This document shows, piece after piece, positions 10,820-23,566 of a stretch of DNA of 64,000 bases. How positions within the stretch are numbered: position 1 is the first letter of the stretch; each line of letters opens with the position of its first letter. The notes beneath the pieces were generated by a model. The model did not search any database, had not been told where the DNA came from, and was given only the letters and a program-made list of their open reading frames with translations. The stretch covers positions 1,984,001 to 2,048,000 of the forward strand of contig JAYKKR010000003.1 of assembly GCA_036971615.1 (NCBI GenBank). The letters are read 5' to 3'. The translations under genes and the position numbers were made by a program. Source of the DNA: Amyloporia xantha. Taxonomy: Eukaryota; Basidiomycota; Agaricomycetes; Polyporales; Adustoporiaceae.

Positions 10820-12740
10820 TTATGCGTCGTTCGCCGGGGCTTCCACCTTCTCGATGTCCTTCGCTTGTGCCGGCGGCTTCGTCGGGGCGTACTTGGACTT
10901 GAGCCGGATCGTCGGGCCGAACTTGTACAACACGAACGGGATCGGGCCGAGCAGGACCGCGATGCACCCGATGAGCGTCGACGCCCAGCGCGGGTTGAGC
11001 GTGTCGAACATCTGCGAGGCGAACAGGGGGAAGCCCGCGCCGAAGCTGGACCGCACGACCGTGTTCGCGGCGAGCGCGGACGCGGCGACGAAGAGGTACG
11101 CGTCGATCATGTAGTTGAACAGCGCGAGGAAGATCCAGACGATGCTCCACCCGAGCGGCCAGCCCGCGATGAGCGGCGCCCAGTAGTTCACGCTCGGGTA
11201 GGACGTCCACCCGAACCAGAAGAACGAGATGGCGAACATCGGCGCGGCGAGCATGCAGATCTCGAGCCGGTACTCGGGCGGAACGGGCTCGGGCGCGAAG
11301 CGCTGCTGCGCCTTGTTGTAGCGCGGGTTGAAGATGAGTATGTAGGTGGCCACGCCGGTGCAACCGCCGATAAAGACAGGTAGGAAGGTGAGCCCGCCGA
11401 TGCCTTCGTTGAAGTGGTGGCCCTCGTTGAAGACGATGGGGTAGGCTTCGAAAAGGAGGTAAATGCAGCCGTAGACGAACTGGGGCAGGCAGACAACGAA
11501 CGTCAGTGACTGAGAAAACGACACGAGACGCGTGGACATACACTCATGTAAAGCGTGATAGCAATGAGCATGGGTTCTTGTGCCAAGACGACGAACGGTC
11601 GTCCAAGGACACGTTTGAGATGCTCCCCAAGAGGCAACTTCGACCGCTCCATAGGTGCCCAATAACGGTCGTCGCCAGTCTCTTTGCGCAACCTTTTAGC
11701 CTTGCGTACCAGAAGGACAGGACTGGGAAAAAATAGCGGCGAGTCAGTTTCGCGTCGAATCTCCAAAGGAAACGTGCGCCTTACAGGAAGGTCTCTGGCA
11801 GCGTCAAGACGATCAGGATCAAACATGTACCCGCGAATAATGTCAGCACCCAGAAGACCCAGCGCCAATCGACGCCCGCGACGCTCATGAACCCAGAGAC
11901 GATGGGTCCGAGCGTAGGTCCCGCGAATGGGGCAAGAGTGAAGAAAGCCAAGGCCGTTCCACGCGTGCTGGCCTCCCATATGTCCGACATCACCGCTCTA
12001 GCAGGGTAGTCAGCACCAAAAAAGAGACACGGGAAGGCGGATAAGGCCACTTACCCACTATTCGACAGAGGAGCTGCCGCAAAAGTACCGCCAAGGAACC
12101 TGAAGACGAGAATGGACGCAGTGTTGGGAGACAACGCGCAGCCCACTTGAAAGCCGGTGTAGAAAATGAAAGAGATGATGAACACGTTCCGCCGGCCAAT
12201 CTGCTCCGACAGCGGGCCCCATACTAGAGGACCGACGCAGTACCCCGCAACGAATAATGATATTGTCAGGGTCGCGACTTCTTCGCCGAACGTGAAGTAT
12301 TCCATGAGATTAGGGACAATGCCGGTGGGTATAGAACTCGCGAACGTTCTATGTGCCAGTTGTGAGCAGGAGTGAAGCGGACGGTGACACGGGACTCACG
12401 CGTTTAGGACAAGGAGACCAGAGAACATAGTGAGATACCATCTGTACGGCCGACTCCATGACATTGGATGTTCGGGGTCATCTATTGCTATGCGGACCTC
12501 GTAGGGATCCCAGCCCTTTTCTCCAGGCGGAGGCCCCAAGGCCTCGCGCTCGAACTCGTTTTCGACATTTTCGCTATCTGTTTGTGCTGGGGGATCAACG
12601 ATGGTAGATGAATGGGAGCTTGTTTCGACGTGGGATGCGTGGGACTCTGTATCTACATGTTGGAGTTGCGTTGACGAACCTGTGGGGGATCCTGGGCGGG
12701 TAGTGGCGGATGATTGAGAGGACTCGGGCTGGGACGCCAT
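10820..12740 (-). CDS. MFS transporter, DHA1 polyamine/drug type
   Basis: The start ATG is 12738-12740 and the stop TAA 10820-10822. A Ser/Thr-rich cytoplasmic N-terminus (MASQPESSQSSATTRPGSPT...) leads to DPYEVRIAIDDPEHPMSWSR, typical of TPO1-like fungal transporters. Then come 12 predicted membrane segments. MFS motif A is GPLSEQIGRRNVF, and the motif C-like region reads FTLAPFAGPTLGPIVSGF followed by VDWRWVFWV. At least five short introns separate the exons; the first follows LVLNA near 12400. The last exon ends in a Lys/Pro/Ala-rich cytoplasmic tail. The protein is expected in the plasma membrane as a proton antiporter exporting polyamines, drugs or fungal metabolites; the substrate cannot be told from sequence. 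Confidence 0.88.
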
Positions 12741-14599
12741 GGTGGGCGGGCGGTGGTGGTGGTGGTGGTGGAAGCTAAGTGGAGGGAGGTGATCTACTAT
12801 AAATTAGAGGAACGGGAGGATGTGGATACCTCAACTTGGAGGGTATATAGTAGTGTGTCAGCGCATGCGGAGGGAACGGGCTAGGATTTATAGGAACTGT
12901 CAGCATGGAGAGTCAGGTCAGCCACCGGTCGCAACAATAGGACGTCACCGGGATCTGCGTACCGATCTAGTCGGTCACACATCGGTCGAATCACCCTTGT
13001 GACATGTGACACCGTGATGACTCCGGTGTGCCCGCTCCGTCCCTCTCGGACAGCTACGCGTCTGCTCGCTCAGGCGGCTCAGCTGCAGCCATCGCTCAGC
13101 TCAGCATGCCGCCAGCATACGCAACCCGCCCGTTAGTTGACATCGGACATCCTACCCGACCTCCTGGCCCCTGACTCCATATGTTCAATCCGCCACTACC
13201 CCCGCTTGCTTCCTGAATGTTCTGCATCCTTCCCGCAAGGGACCGGAAGAGAGCAGCGTGGATGACTCACCCTATTTGCGTTATACGGCCTTCGCGAGCC
13301 TATCAATGTAAAACTGATTAGATCACCAGGATCCCAGCCCGGCCAGAGACCGACACTCGCCCGCGAGCGCTAACACCACCGCCGCTGTCCACTGTAAGAG
13401 CTACAACTAGGACGACACGCGCTCACCTTGACATGCCCGTGCATGCCCGACGCGGCGTACGTCCAGCTGGATTACCTGGAGTTTCATCATTTCATGCCTC
13501 GACTGCCTCGACGGAGCCGAATGTAGGCATCCTTATCATCCGCCCGGGACAGTATTAACAAAGCAAAGACAGATAAAGGCTGCGGATGACAAAGTGCGCG
13601 CGCTCAAATCTTGATGCGTTCTTCTCGTAGATCGATGTAGGGTCATGTGTACGCGTCACAGCGCGCACCCGTGCGCCTTGCCATGACATGAAAGCGTTTG
13701 GGAAGTGCGCTATCGCAGATTCGCAACTGTGACCCGCCTTCATGTGAATGAATGCAACGCCTTGCGTACGGACATTTCTATCGTGTAATTCTGTATGCAG
13801 TTCGAGTACGAGCAAATATTATACAGAAGGAAGCCCATGCTGAGAGCGAGCGGAAACAGCATACATGCCTAGGGAATTGTTTCAACTGAAGTTCCCACTG
13901 AGAGCGAGCGGGAGGAGACTGTGGGTGAGTGTTCGAGCTGATTCAACGAAATCATGTACATTTCTGATATCATCAAACAGTTGTTCATCGTAGCTAGACT
14001 ACAGCTTACCGTCTTTTGCCGAGGTGCATCTTCTGCTGTAGCCTAGTCCTCCGAGAGTGCTCTCACAGTCGTTCTTGGCCTGTATTGGCTCGGCCTTACG
14101 GAATGTCGATGCTTGTAAACAGAACAGCGGAGAAAGACACTCGGACAAAACCCAACCCTGGACCACATGTAAAAGACTTCCAAGTTGGCTCGATACAGGT
14201 GCGTGAATGCGACGCATAGAGGGCTACGGCACGAGCGATGTCGATTGAGGGAAACTTGTATTAGACCCTAGCGATGACTCACACACGGCCTGCTGCTCTT
14301 TGAGAATTCATCCCCGGCCCCTCGTCTCCGCCTCCCGCGCCCTCTGTGAATTCGGACCATCGTCCATTTCGGACCACGCAGATTCCGCAGATCTGCCCGT
14401 CTGAAACATCACCCTTTCGAGAAATACACCGGAAGTTGAGCCTGGAATTGTGATATAGGAAGTTGACGAGCACGCGCGGATGCGCCGCGGTGTAGGGCTT
14501 GTCGCTTGGTATGGGCAGTGAAAAGGGCATAGCCCTCATGTCCTGTCGTCGTATCGACGGAGGGAATAGGGAAGGACGCGTGGAAATTCCTCGGGCTAC
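12741..14599. other. Intergenic, upstream of MFS gene
   Basis: A GGT run at about 12751-12770 lies just upstream of the MFS start. The motif TGAGAGCGAGCGG occurs twice, near 13840 and 13898. I see no supported gene or RNA. Confidence 0.5.
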
Positions 14600-14956
14600 C
14601 TAGGCCCTAGGGCCACGGGCGAATTCATGAAGTCTGGCACGTTGTCCGGCATGAGACCCAATGCCTACAGATGCCTGCCCGCGAAGGTGCGTGCGTCTGC
14701 AGCTCGTGTACCAACGCGGATAATAGGAGCACCAGCGTCCCGAAAAACACCGTCCACAGCTCAGGACGGTCTTCGGTCGCATCATAGACCTGGATGACCG
14801 GTGACATTTGTGACATGACAAACGGCAGCACGTAGAAGTGGAGACTGTATGCGTTTGCGGTTCGTAATGCACACGTCGATGCATGAAAAAATGCGTGCAC
14901 TTGATGTTGAAAACGACCGGATGCGGCGAAGGGACGAGCGTCTTGAATAAACTCAA
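14600..14956 (-). pseudogene. Gene remnant, duplicated at 18033-18305
   Basis: A minus-strand frame reads LPFVMSQMSPVIQVYDATED followed by RPELWTVFFGTLVLLLSALV, a hydrophobic segment. The same order, diverged (YDATEDRPKPWMVFFGMLV), occurs at 18033-18305. Each copy lies 3' of one of the two F-box paralogues. It is probably the remnant of a membrane-protein exon; the family is not recognised. Confidence 0.4.
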
Positions 14957-15838
14957 TAGGGCGGTTCTCAGTGGTCGGAATATATCATGACTTGGCGAAG
15001 ATCCTTGGACCTGGGTGCAGACTGGTCGAGAGACAACAACGTACCGCTGTAATGCTTACTTCCTCGAGAGAAGAGGTCGCAATCTATATGGTGTTCGGGA
15101 GAGAATCGAGAGTTTAGCTCTCACCGGCGGATGTCCCAGTTTTCATCAGAGTGTTTATCAAGGTCTATTTTTGGTCGCAGAAGACTGACGGAGATAAGAG
15201 GGAAGTATGAGTACCGTCGGTCCAGTGGTATCCCCCGAAATTGCGGGGGAAATGGCTCGCTGTTGAGTGTGGATCAGGTATGTTGGGACGTCAGTTCGGG
15301 TTAGGAATATGTCAACGGTAAAATATGTCTTCTGTACATGCTCTGCATAGACATGAAGCCGCGCGCATTCAAATTGAAACACTAAACCGCGAAAAACCCA
15401 TGAACGATCAGCGAATTGAGACTTGGACGTATCCGAGTGATCCTACCGGTATGGGTAACTTCAGCGGCACTCTGTGCAGTGGGGGCGAGAAAAAGCATCC
15501 TATGACTTACAGGTGATGTGCATGAAGGTAGCATCATAAAGCGATGGTCTTCAACTGCTTGCGACACGTCGCCAGCAATGCTTGCAATAGCTGTCTCAAT
15601 CCATCAAAAAAACTATGGTACGCTGAAACCACCGAAAGCATCGGTGTAAAGAGGGATTCTAAGGCATGGGTATATCATTCCACAGGGCAAGAAAAAAGAG
15701 CATATCCGGAGAAGTTGAGAGCAAATACTGGAATAATTCAAATAGGTGGATAGAAGTCAGAACTGCCGGACCAATTGTCTGACTGGACAAAAAGCTGCCC
15801 AAGACGTAACAACCGACGCCGTTCATATAATGTAAATG
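14957..15838. other. Intergenic, no gene seen
   Basis: Short open frames only, without support on either strand. Confidence 0.45.
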
Positions 15839-17559
15839 TCACGCCTCGAGCTCTACTTTCCCGCATGACACTCGTGCTGCCTGCAATTCGGCCACATCGT
15901 TTACAACCATAGTCCAAGTCCCTTCCTTATCGACGTCCGGCGACGACACGTCCCAATCATCAATGTCTCGCGCTGTATCCAAGAGCAAACTCCTTGTACA
16001 CACGTTAGGACAGAGAGAATCGATGAACCGTGCAGCTCGAGTGGTGTCAGAAACATGGCACCACTCTCGATACCCTAGGTCTAAGTTCTTGAGATCTTGC
16101 CAAGGGGTCGACACGGGGGCCAGCTCGGCCAGCGTTTCTGGTTCCAGAGCCACCTTAGGTAAGGTGAGATCCGTCAACTTTGGACACAGGCGTAGAAAGT
16201 CGAGCATGATGCGAGGATGTAAGACGGGGTGATCGAGAACCATGCGCCCCAACTGGAGTTTAAATAGTTGTAATTGTGGCCAAGCGGAAACCATGCTGAC
16301 CAGATCATCTTCCGTGACTGGTGTCGACCCTGGGAAGGTGACTTCAAGGGCTTGCAGCCCTCGTATGGCCGTGAGCGGTCCAATCAGCATCGCCACCGGT
16401 AGTATTTCTGGTGTCTTGTGCATTTCATGTGTAATACCGAACGTGATGCGATGTAGTGATGTGAATATAGACGACACAGTAGTAAGGCATTTCCGCCATT
16501 GCGTCGGATCAGTTCCCTTGTCCTCGTAAAGATCCAAGACACGCATCATTGGCGACGTGACCTTTGTCAAAAACCGTGTCATGTGCCCCGACTGTCCGAC
16601 AAGACGGAGGGTGTGCAGTGACTTGAAGCCAGATCTAGACAAGTCTGCGGTGTCTCCATCTACAAATCTAACCTTGAGAAAGAGCTCTTCTAGATGCTCC
16701 AGACCGGCAACGATGTTGAACATATGAACATCTATGGTGCTCGGGGAAAGGTGCATTTTCCGAAGACGTTGGGGCCATGGTGACGGCATATATAACTGCG
16801 GGAAGGATACGTCGCCAAAAATTTCCAGTGTCTCCAGAGAAGGAGAGACAGAGAAGACGACATTGAGGAGTGCTATGAGGTCAAAACTGGGATCTATGTT
16901 CATCCGGTCGTCGAAAAGAAGGTAGTCGAGACTGACGTGACACAGGGAGGGAGATACGAGGGGAATGATGCTCATGTCGGACGAGGAGCTCGATTCCCAC
17001 CTGATTTCACGAAGCTGGGGAAACAAATAAGTCCCAGATGGATTTTGATTTGCCAGGAATACAAGAACGGTCGCTCTAGACACCTGGTGTGGGCCACAGC
17101 ATAAGTTGATTGTGCGGATACGCCTTGCGTACTGGTGAAACCGTGTCCATTCTTCGGGAAGTATGGTTCCACGAAGACGCTGTTGGAGAAATTAGACAAG
17201 ATTGTGACGCCACAAAAGAAAAACACGAGCTCCTGGTTCATACTCACGTAAATTGCTCCCGGTGTGAGGCTGTCCTTGCTTGACAGGAACTCGTAAGAGC
17301 TGTCATCGTCATCGTCATCGTCGAACCACAGGTTATTAGTGGGAGGCCGAAGGATCTCAAAAGACGAGAACAGCTTCAACGCAGGTGTCACATCATCCAG
17401 CTCCGACCATAGCAATTTCAAGGCGATGATAGCAAACACCCTGGAGACGCGTGCAAGCTGAGCTAGCTGCTTTCGATGAAATTGTGAAGGAGCGAAGTGG
17501 ATGAGTAGCTGTTCAAGAATATCATAGCACTGTAAGGCTCGGACACTAGAGGATGTCAT
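15839..17559 (-). CDS. F-box protein, tandem paralogue A
   Basis: Exon 1 is 17559-17248 and begins MTSSSVRALQCYDILEQLLI, an F-box. It includes an Asp run (seven D) before the splice site. The intron 17247-17180 (68 nt, GTGAGT...CAG) joins to RLRGTILPEEWTRFHQYARR, and exon 2 runs to the TGA at 15839-15841. The product is 550 aa, with leucine-rich segments such as LPQLREIRWESSSSSD and LRLCPKLTDLTLPKVALEPE. It should act as an SCF ubiquitin-ligase adaptor with unknown target. It is a close paralogue of 18466-20157, arranged head to tail. Confidence 0.85.
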
Positions 17560-18032
17560 AGCAAGCCGAGAGTTGCAATATCAGCGGAAACGACGATGCG
17601 CTCGTCGTGACAGACTCTTTTGTCTCCCGCCATGTGATAGCATATCAGTAGCATCACCCAGTCACACCCCACACGACAACACCTTCAAGGCTTCAACGTT
17701 GCCGACATTGAGAGCTTTGCAAGACAATTGGTCTGGTGGACGTAACCGGTTCGTAGTACCAGATTGGAGTTTGCATTGACAGATCTGGATGCTATTTCCG
17801 CTTTACAACAGTACTTAGCGCCGAGCGTGGAAATGGCACCGCCGCGGGACTTTGACGAACACTCCAACGGTGATCACTCTGACACTTAAGTAAGCTCAAC
17901 TTGACTCAAGTAAATTGTCAGTCTGTAAATAAGTACTCAACGTTCAACGTTCAACATTGGATGTCAATATCATTCCGCATCCTGCAATTCACCACCACGT
18001 CTATAAGGAGAAGATCGCAGCCAGTACCAACA
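17560..18032. repeat. Conserved block upstream of F-box A (copy at 20870-21030)
   Basis: About 17950-18085 (ending in the GATATTAATATATACTAGATAGT block) closely matches 20890-21030, upstream of F-box B. Together with the paired remnants this shows that the duplicated unit included sequence on both sides of the F-box gene. Confidence 0.65.
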
Positions 18033-18305
18033 TTACACCCCAGGCCTAGGCTTCGCGTCGTGACAGATATTAATATATACTAGATAGTACGCCCGCAGCT
18101 CGTGCATCGACGCGGTAAATGGGAACACCAGCATCCCGAAAAACACCATCCACGGTTTAGGACGATCTTCGGTCGCATCATAAACCCGGGCGACCTGTAA
18201 CATTCGCGAAATGACCAATGGCAGCAAGTGGAAATGGAGGCCGTGTATGCGTTCGCGGTTCGTAATGCTGCAGAGCCTAAGCACGGTTATAAAATAGGAG
18301 TCCAC
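18033..18305 (-). pseudogene. Gene remnant, second copy
   Basis: Minus-strand frame containing VYDATEDRPKPWMVFFGMLV, homologous to 14600-14956. It lies between the two F-box paralogues and is too short and broken to encode a protein. Confidence 0.4.
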
Positions 18306-18465
18306 CGCGGGTATATATAATTAAACTCTGACGAAGAAAAACCGATCATATCCAGAGAAATTGGGAGCAAATACAGTGGGTGGAAGTTAGAGATACTTAG
18401 CCAGTTGTCTGATTAGATGGCGAACAACCGCTCAAAATGAAACAATCGTTGGTGAAATGTGAATA

Positions 18466-20157
18466 TTACGCCTTGAGCTCTGCTTTTCCCTTCCGAAATT
18501 GATCGAACTGCAGCCCGAATAAATGATCAATAACCATATACCAAGTCCACTCGTTACCATCGTCCGGCTCCGCTTCGCATTCCTCGTCACCTCCCACTGT
18601 ATCGGAGAGCAAAGCCAATACGTCCAAGTTGGGACAGACAGAATGGATGAACTGTGCAGCACGGGTGGTGTCAGACACTTCGCACCACTTACGGTAGCCA
18701 AGGTCTAAGTTCTCCAGGTCTTGCCAGTGGGTCGACACGGGCGCCAGCTCGGTCAGCGCCTCCGGTTCTAGATCTACCTTAGGCAACACGAGGTCTCTTA
18801 ACTTTGGACACAGGCGTAGGAAGTCGAGGACAATGCGAGGATGTAGGACTGGTTGCGGGTGAATCGTGGCCCCCCAGTAGAATTTAAATGTCTGCAGCTG
18901 TGGCCATGCAGAGATCATGCTGACCAGATCATCTTCCGTGACGGGCGTCGACGCTGGGAAGGTGAATTCAAGGGCTTGCAGCTCTCGTAGGGCCGTAAGT
19001 GGTCCGATCAATTCTACCAACGGTAGTATTTCTGGCCCTATCCTCTTGTTCGTTTCGAGTGTGCAGAACATGACGTGGTGTAGCGATGTGAACATAGATG
19101 ACACGGTAGTAAGACATTTCCGCCATTGCTTCGGATCGGTTGTCCTGTCATCGTAAAGATCCACAACACGCATCCCTGGTGACGTGACGCTTGACAGAAA
19201 TCGTGTCAAGTGCGCCGACTCTCCGACGAGGCGGAGGGTGTGCAACGACTTAAACCCAGAGCTAGAGAAGCCTGCAATATTTTCATCTACGAAGTGAACC
19301 TCCATATAGAGCTCTTCTAGACGGCTCAGACCGGCAAGGACGTTGAAAAGTTGAGCATGTATGGTGCTCGGGGAAAGGCGCATCTTTTGAAGATGTTGGG
19401 GCCATGGTGACGGCATGTATAACTCTGGGAAGGATACGGGCCCAAAAATTTCCAGTGTGTCCAAAGAGGACGAAATCGAGAAGATGGCATTGAGGACTGC
19501 CATACGATCAAAATCGGAATTGGCATTCATCGTGGCCCAGATGTTGGACTGAATGTAGTCGAGCCTGAGGTGCCGCAGGGAGGGAGACAGAAGAGGGATG
19601 ATGCCCACATCGGACGAGGAGTCCGTTTGCCAACGTATTTCACGAAGCTGCGGAAACAAATAGGTCCCATGTGGATTTTGATTTGCCAGGGATACTAGAA
19701 CTGTCGTTCTAGGTACATGATGTGGGCCAAAGCGTATGTTGACTTTACGAATACGCCTTGCGTGCTGGTGAAAGCGTGGCCATTCCTCAGGAATTATAGG
19801 TCCATTAAGGCGCTGTTGTAGAAGTGAGACAAGACAAAAGAAATATACGAGTTCCTCCTGCAAGTTCGTACTCACATAAATCAGTCCTTTGAGGTTGTTC
19901 TTGTCATCGTCATTATCATCAGAAGACAGCGGACGACTGTTGGACCGGAGGATCTCAAATGACGAGAACAGCTTCAACGCAGGTGTCACATCATCCAGCT
20001 CCGACCATAGCAAATTCAAGGCGATGATAGCAAACACCCTGGAGACGCGTGCAAGCTGAGCTAGCTGCTTTCGATAAAGCCATGCAGGAGTGAAGTGGAT
20101 GAATAACTGTTCAAGTATATCATAGCACTGTAAGGCTCGGACACTAGAGGATGTCAT
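18466..20157 (-). CDS. F-box protein, tandem paralogue B
   Basis: The start ATG is 20155-20157 (MTSSSVRALQCYDILEQLFI), identical to paralogue A over the first 18 residues. Exon 1 is 20157-19876, the intron 19875-19813 (63 nt) and exon 2 19812-18466, giving 542 aa. The intron length is a multiple of three and has no stop, so the locus reads as one open frame; position, GTGAGT donor and CAACAG acceptor all match paralogue A, so splicing is the better model. Leucine-rich segments follow the F-box. The open frame also extends 63 codons upstream, but paralogue A supports the start chosen here. Confidence 0.85.
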   Translation of the reverse strand: MTSSSVRALQCYDILEQLFIHFTPAWLYRKQLAQLARVSRVFAIIALNLLWSELDDVTPALKLFSSFEILRSNSRPLSSDDNDDDKNNLKGLIYVSTNLQEELVYFFCLVSLLQQRLNGPIIPEEWPRFHQHARRIRKVNIRFGPHHVPRTTVLVSLANQNPHGTYLFPQLREIRWQTDSSSDVGIIPLLSPSLRHLRLDYIQSNIWATMNANSDFDRMAVLNAIFSISSSLDTLEIFGPVSFPELYMPSPWPQHLQKMRLSPSTIHAQLFNVLAGLSRLEELYMEVHFVDENIAGFSSSGFKSLHTLRLVGESAHLTRFLSSVTSPGMRVVDLYDDRTTDPKQWRKCLTTVSSMFTSLHHVMFCTLETNKRIGPEILPLVELIGPLTALRELQALEFTFPASTPVTEDDLVSMISAWPQLQTFKFYWGATIHPQPVLHPRIVLDFLRLCPKLRDLVLPKVDLEPEALTELAPVSTHWQDLENLDLGYRKWCEVSDTTRAAQFIHSVCPNLDVLALLSDTVGGDEECEAEPDDGNEWTWYMVIDHLFGLQFDQFRKGKAELKA

Positions 20158-21171
20158 AGCATACAGCGAGAATTGCAAGATACAGCTGGAACGACGACGC
20201 GTCTGCGCTGCCGAGAGGCCACATCCAGAAATAGAAACTACGGGGGTCCGCATCACGGGAACTACAGAGACTACTTTCCCTTTTGAGTTAGAATTCCGCC
20301 CGATGGAGTCTCCATGCCAGTGGGCAATGCGAATGTTCACGTTCATCGTTCAACACAGTCCACGACGAACGCTACTCTCAGCGAGCGAGATTATGCGCCA
20401 TACTGATTCGTCGCTTACAGCTTGTGAATGGCTCCACGGCCGAGGTCCTCCTCATGATCATATGTGTATCTCCGTGATATCGTAGTAATACAGTATTACT
20501 ACGAAGAAATTTAAAGGGGCGGCAGCGGGAAAGGCGACGGGAAAGAGGAGGGCACGCCACCCAGGCACACAGCAAGCGCGCCACCCTTGGCACAGTAGAT
20601 AATCTCATTTAATGCACCATGTTGGTCCCTCACCTGGCGTATGGATTATGAGGTTGAATGCATGAGCATAGGTACCTAGCTGAACGTTGAACCCCGAGTG
20701 GCTTCCCGACCCGACCTATTCATTATGTCATTTCATGCACTACGAGCTTTATGAGGATGTCTGCTGTACAGGTCATCGCTGATGGAAATTGACAACTTCG
20801 CGATTGCACGCGCGTAGATTTATTTCGGCAAAACGAGCCGACACGGTGGGCGCTCAGTGCTCAGCGCTCAGAGCTCAATGTGGATGTCATCGTGCGTCCT
20901 GCAATTCATCACCACGTCTATAAAGGGAAGATCAAAGCCAACACCAACATTACATACAGCGCACCCACCCCAAGCCTGAGAGGCTCCGCGTCGTGACAGA
21001 CAGACATTAGTATATACTAGATAGTAAACGTACAAGGCGCATTAAGTACGTCGCACACACACAACACCAAGTGAACAACAACAGCGAGAGACAGCACGTA
21101 TACAAAACGCGCACAACACACAGTCCGTCCTGATTAATATATAAGGAGGGGGGGGGTCGTCTGCTATGTCA
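20158..21171. other. Intergenic between F-box B and permease
   Basis: It holds the second copy of the upstream block (20890-21030) and a G run at about 21148-21156 near the permease 3' end. No gene is seen. Confidence 0.5.
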
Positions 21172-23566
21172 TTACACGGGCGGCGTGCAGCCGAAGCTCG
21201 TCGCAGCGCTGCTCTGAAACGTCTCCTTGATCGCCGTGCCGGAGCCGTACATCCCGAGACACGCCATCGCGAGCGCGGCCCACGTGAGGAAGAAGTTGAA
21301 CGTCTTGAACAGCTTCAGCTTCCAGTCGCCCGCGAAGAAGCCCTGTATACAGCCAGCCCAAGAGTGAGTATGCGCGGTCGCTACCGGCAGGACGGAGAGA
21401 AGAGACAACGTACGCGTTTCCAGTCCAGTTTCCCTGTGGAGGAGTCGCGGCCGTCCCGGAGGAAGTAGAAGCCCCAGATGAGCGCGGGCGGGAAGGTGTA
21501 CGTGAACTGCATGATGCAGATGGCGGCGACGAGCCCCGAGATGGTCTGCACCTGCGGGATGGCCGCGCCGACGATGAACGCGAGCGCCCAGTAGAGGAAC
21601 ACCATGCCTGTGGGATTCGCAAAATGGGGTCAGGAGCCAGAACGGGGGAAAGTTTCGAGCACGGACGACGCACCGATCCAGATGACGTGCCCCGTGCGAC
21701 TCATGATCGACGGGCCGCCAAACATGTCCTCCACGATGCTGTAGTACGCGACCTTAATGCCGATGTTGCCGTACAGACCCGCGGCGATGATACCGGTGAC
21801 GAGCCCGAGGACGTTACCGACGGTCTGCCAGGAGTACTTGCTGACGCCCTGGTACGCGATACCGAGCGTGTACTGGCCCTGGTAGCTGTACACGAAGAGG
21901 CCTGTGGTGACGTCAGTTGGTGTTGGGCGGAATAAAAAAGAGGGAGGAGACGTACCGTAAAGGAGGTATGCGACGAAGATCAGGAGCTGAGCGCAGCACA
22001 TGCCCTTCCAGAAGTCCCAGGGACGGCGCATCTCAGCAAGCATCTCGGGGAAGATCATGGCACCACCGTAAGCTATTGCCCGCCGTCAGCCATGCAGCCT
22101 ACACGAGCAAGGAGGGGATTATGACGCACCGAAGACCATGTTCATGATACCGTTTACCTTCGAGGCGATCGGAAGGCTGACGAACGTCGCCTTCAAGATG
22201 GGCCCCTGAGTGATGTTGTACGCAGCCTCCGCGGCGGCGTAGTTCGGCGGCGAGTGCGCGACGAAGCCCATCGAGATGAAAATGATACTAGAGGCACACC
22301 AAGGTTACAAATCTGCTTTTCCAAATGCAGACGGATTCGGATTGACTTACGCCAGGTTGACCCAGACGGCCCTATAAAGACATCAGTCAGAATGTGACGC
22401 ACGAGCGCGAAGCGGATGGACATACGAGTTCGCCAGCCAGCCATAGCTCTTTAGCGTACGAATCTGGCCAATGACCATACCAACGATGGCCCAGATGACG
22501 ATACATACCGCGAAGCACAGCTGCCAAATAAGTCACGATCAGCGCACGAGGCCCGCAGTAGATTGGCAGTCAATCACATACATGGCCCTTCGAGATCTGG
22601 CTCAACGACTGCCCGTTACTCAGACATATCGTGCCGACGTTGATGATCAGCTGCAGACTCTGCAGAATGCTGACGATGTGCCGCGCCGTGCGTCCGTATA
22701 TGCGCTCCGCCAAGTCGGAATACGTCTTGACGGGGAAGGCGTCCGAGTCGAGTTTCAGGAACAGCCACCATAGAAGAAGACCGGTGTAACACGCCACGAT
22801 ACCCATCTGAAAATAGCAGCCAGCGATAAGGCGCATACAATGACGTCAAGGCGGATTCTTCTCGAATAGCGGAGGGAAAGGCGCGCACCACAAAGTAGAG
22901 GATGACACCCGGGACGTAGCCCACCTGGCTAATCGCATAGGGAGCATTGAACGCTGGTAAATGCGGGCTTGAGACGTGATTAAAGACGGCGTAATAAAAT
23001 TTGACTTACGACCCAAAATGTCGGTTGTGATCAGGTAAAACACAGCCGCCCACTGGATATAGCATTCAGAAGCGTGCACTTACTGGAGTTGCACGGAGAC
23101 TTACGGAGGCGGAACGGAGAGCTCTCCGGGCGTTGAGTCGCTCCTTCTCATCGGCTGTCAATGCGCCCTCCGAGACGACAGCACCCTTTACGTCGTTTTT
23201 CCTAGGGGCTTATGAGGAAGCTGTTTACGGCAACATGTAAGGAAGCACTGACTCGTTGGTGGATGAAGCGGTATCAGAAGAGGCGACATTGCCCCTGTGA
23301 TTGTTCTCTTCGTATTCACGCTGCTGCTTAGCAGCGGCGAGGTACTCCTCGAAGGATACCTTTGCGTCTGTAGAATGCCGAGGACAGGTACGGAAAGTGC
23401 GATAAGGAGAGTCAGTGGTGAAAAGGAGAAAAATCGGTCGGTCAACGCTGAGCGATGTGCAAGAGATGGGGTGCGTACGGTGTTCATGGTCAGGCTCGAG
23501 GAAATCGCGGCCGTTTTCCTCTTTCTCGAGACGAGGATCGCCTCCCAAGCCGGCGTCGTTGTACAT
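21172..23566 (-). CDS. Amino-acid transporter (Aa_trans family, MTR-like)
   Basis: The ATG at 23564-23566 gives MYNDAGLGGDPRLEKEENGR; the TAA is 21172-21174 after SFGCTPPV. About ten exons encode an N-terminal cytoplasmic segment (VSFEEYLAAAKQQREYEENN), then membrane helices including GVILYFVMGIVACYTGLLLW across a splice and LIINVGTICLSNGQSLSQIS. Later ones are VNGIMNMVFAYGGAMIFPEM, GLVTGIIAAGLYGNIGIKVA and LAFIVGAAIPQVQTISGLVA. FAYGGAMIFPEM fits the fungal Aa_trans group with neurospora MTR, neutral and aromatic amino-acid permeases. Expected location is the plasma or vacuolar membrane. The exact substrate and the first exon are less certain. Confidence 0.82.

Noticed and set aside
10653..11543. 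Long Arg/His-rich minus-strand ORF
   Set aside because: Antiphase shadow of the MFS transporter exon; residue make-up typical of GC-rich off-frames.
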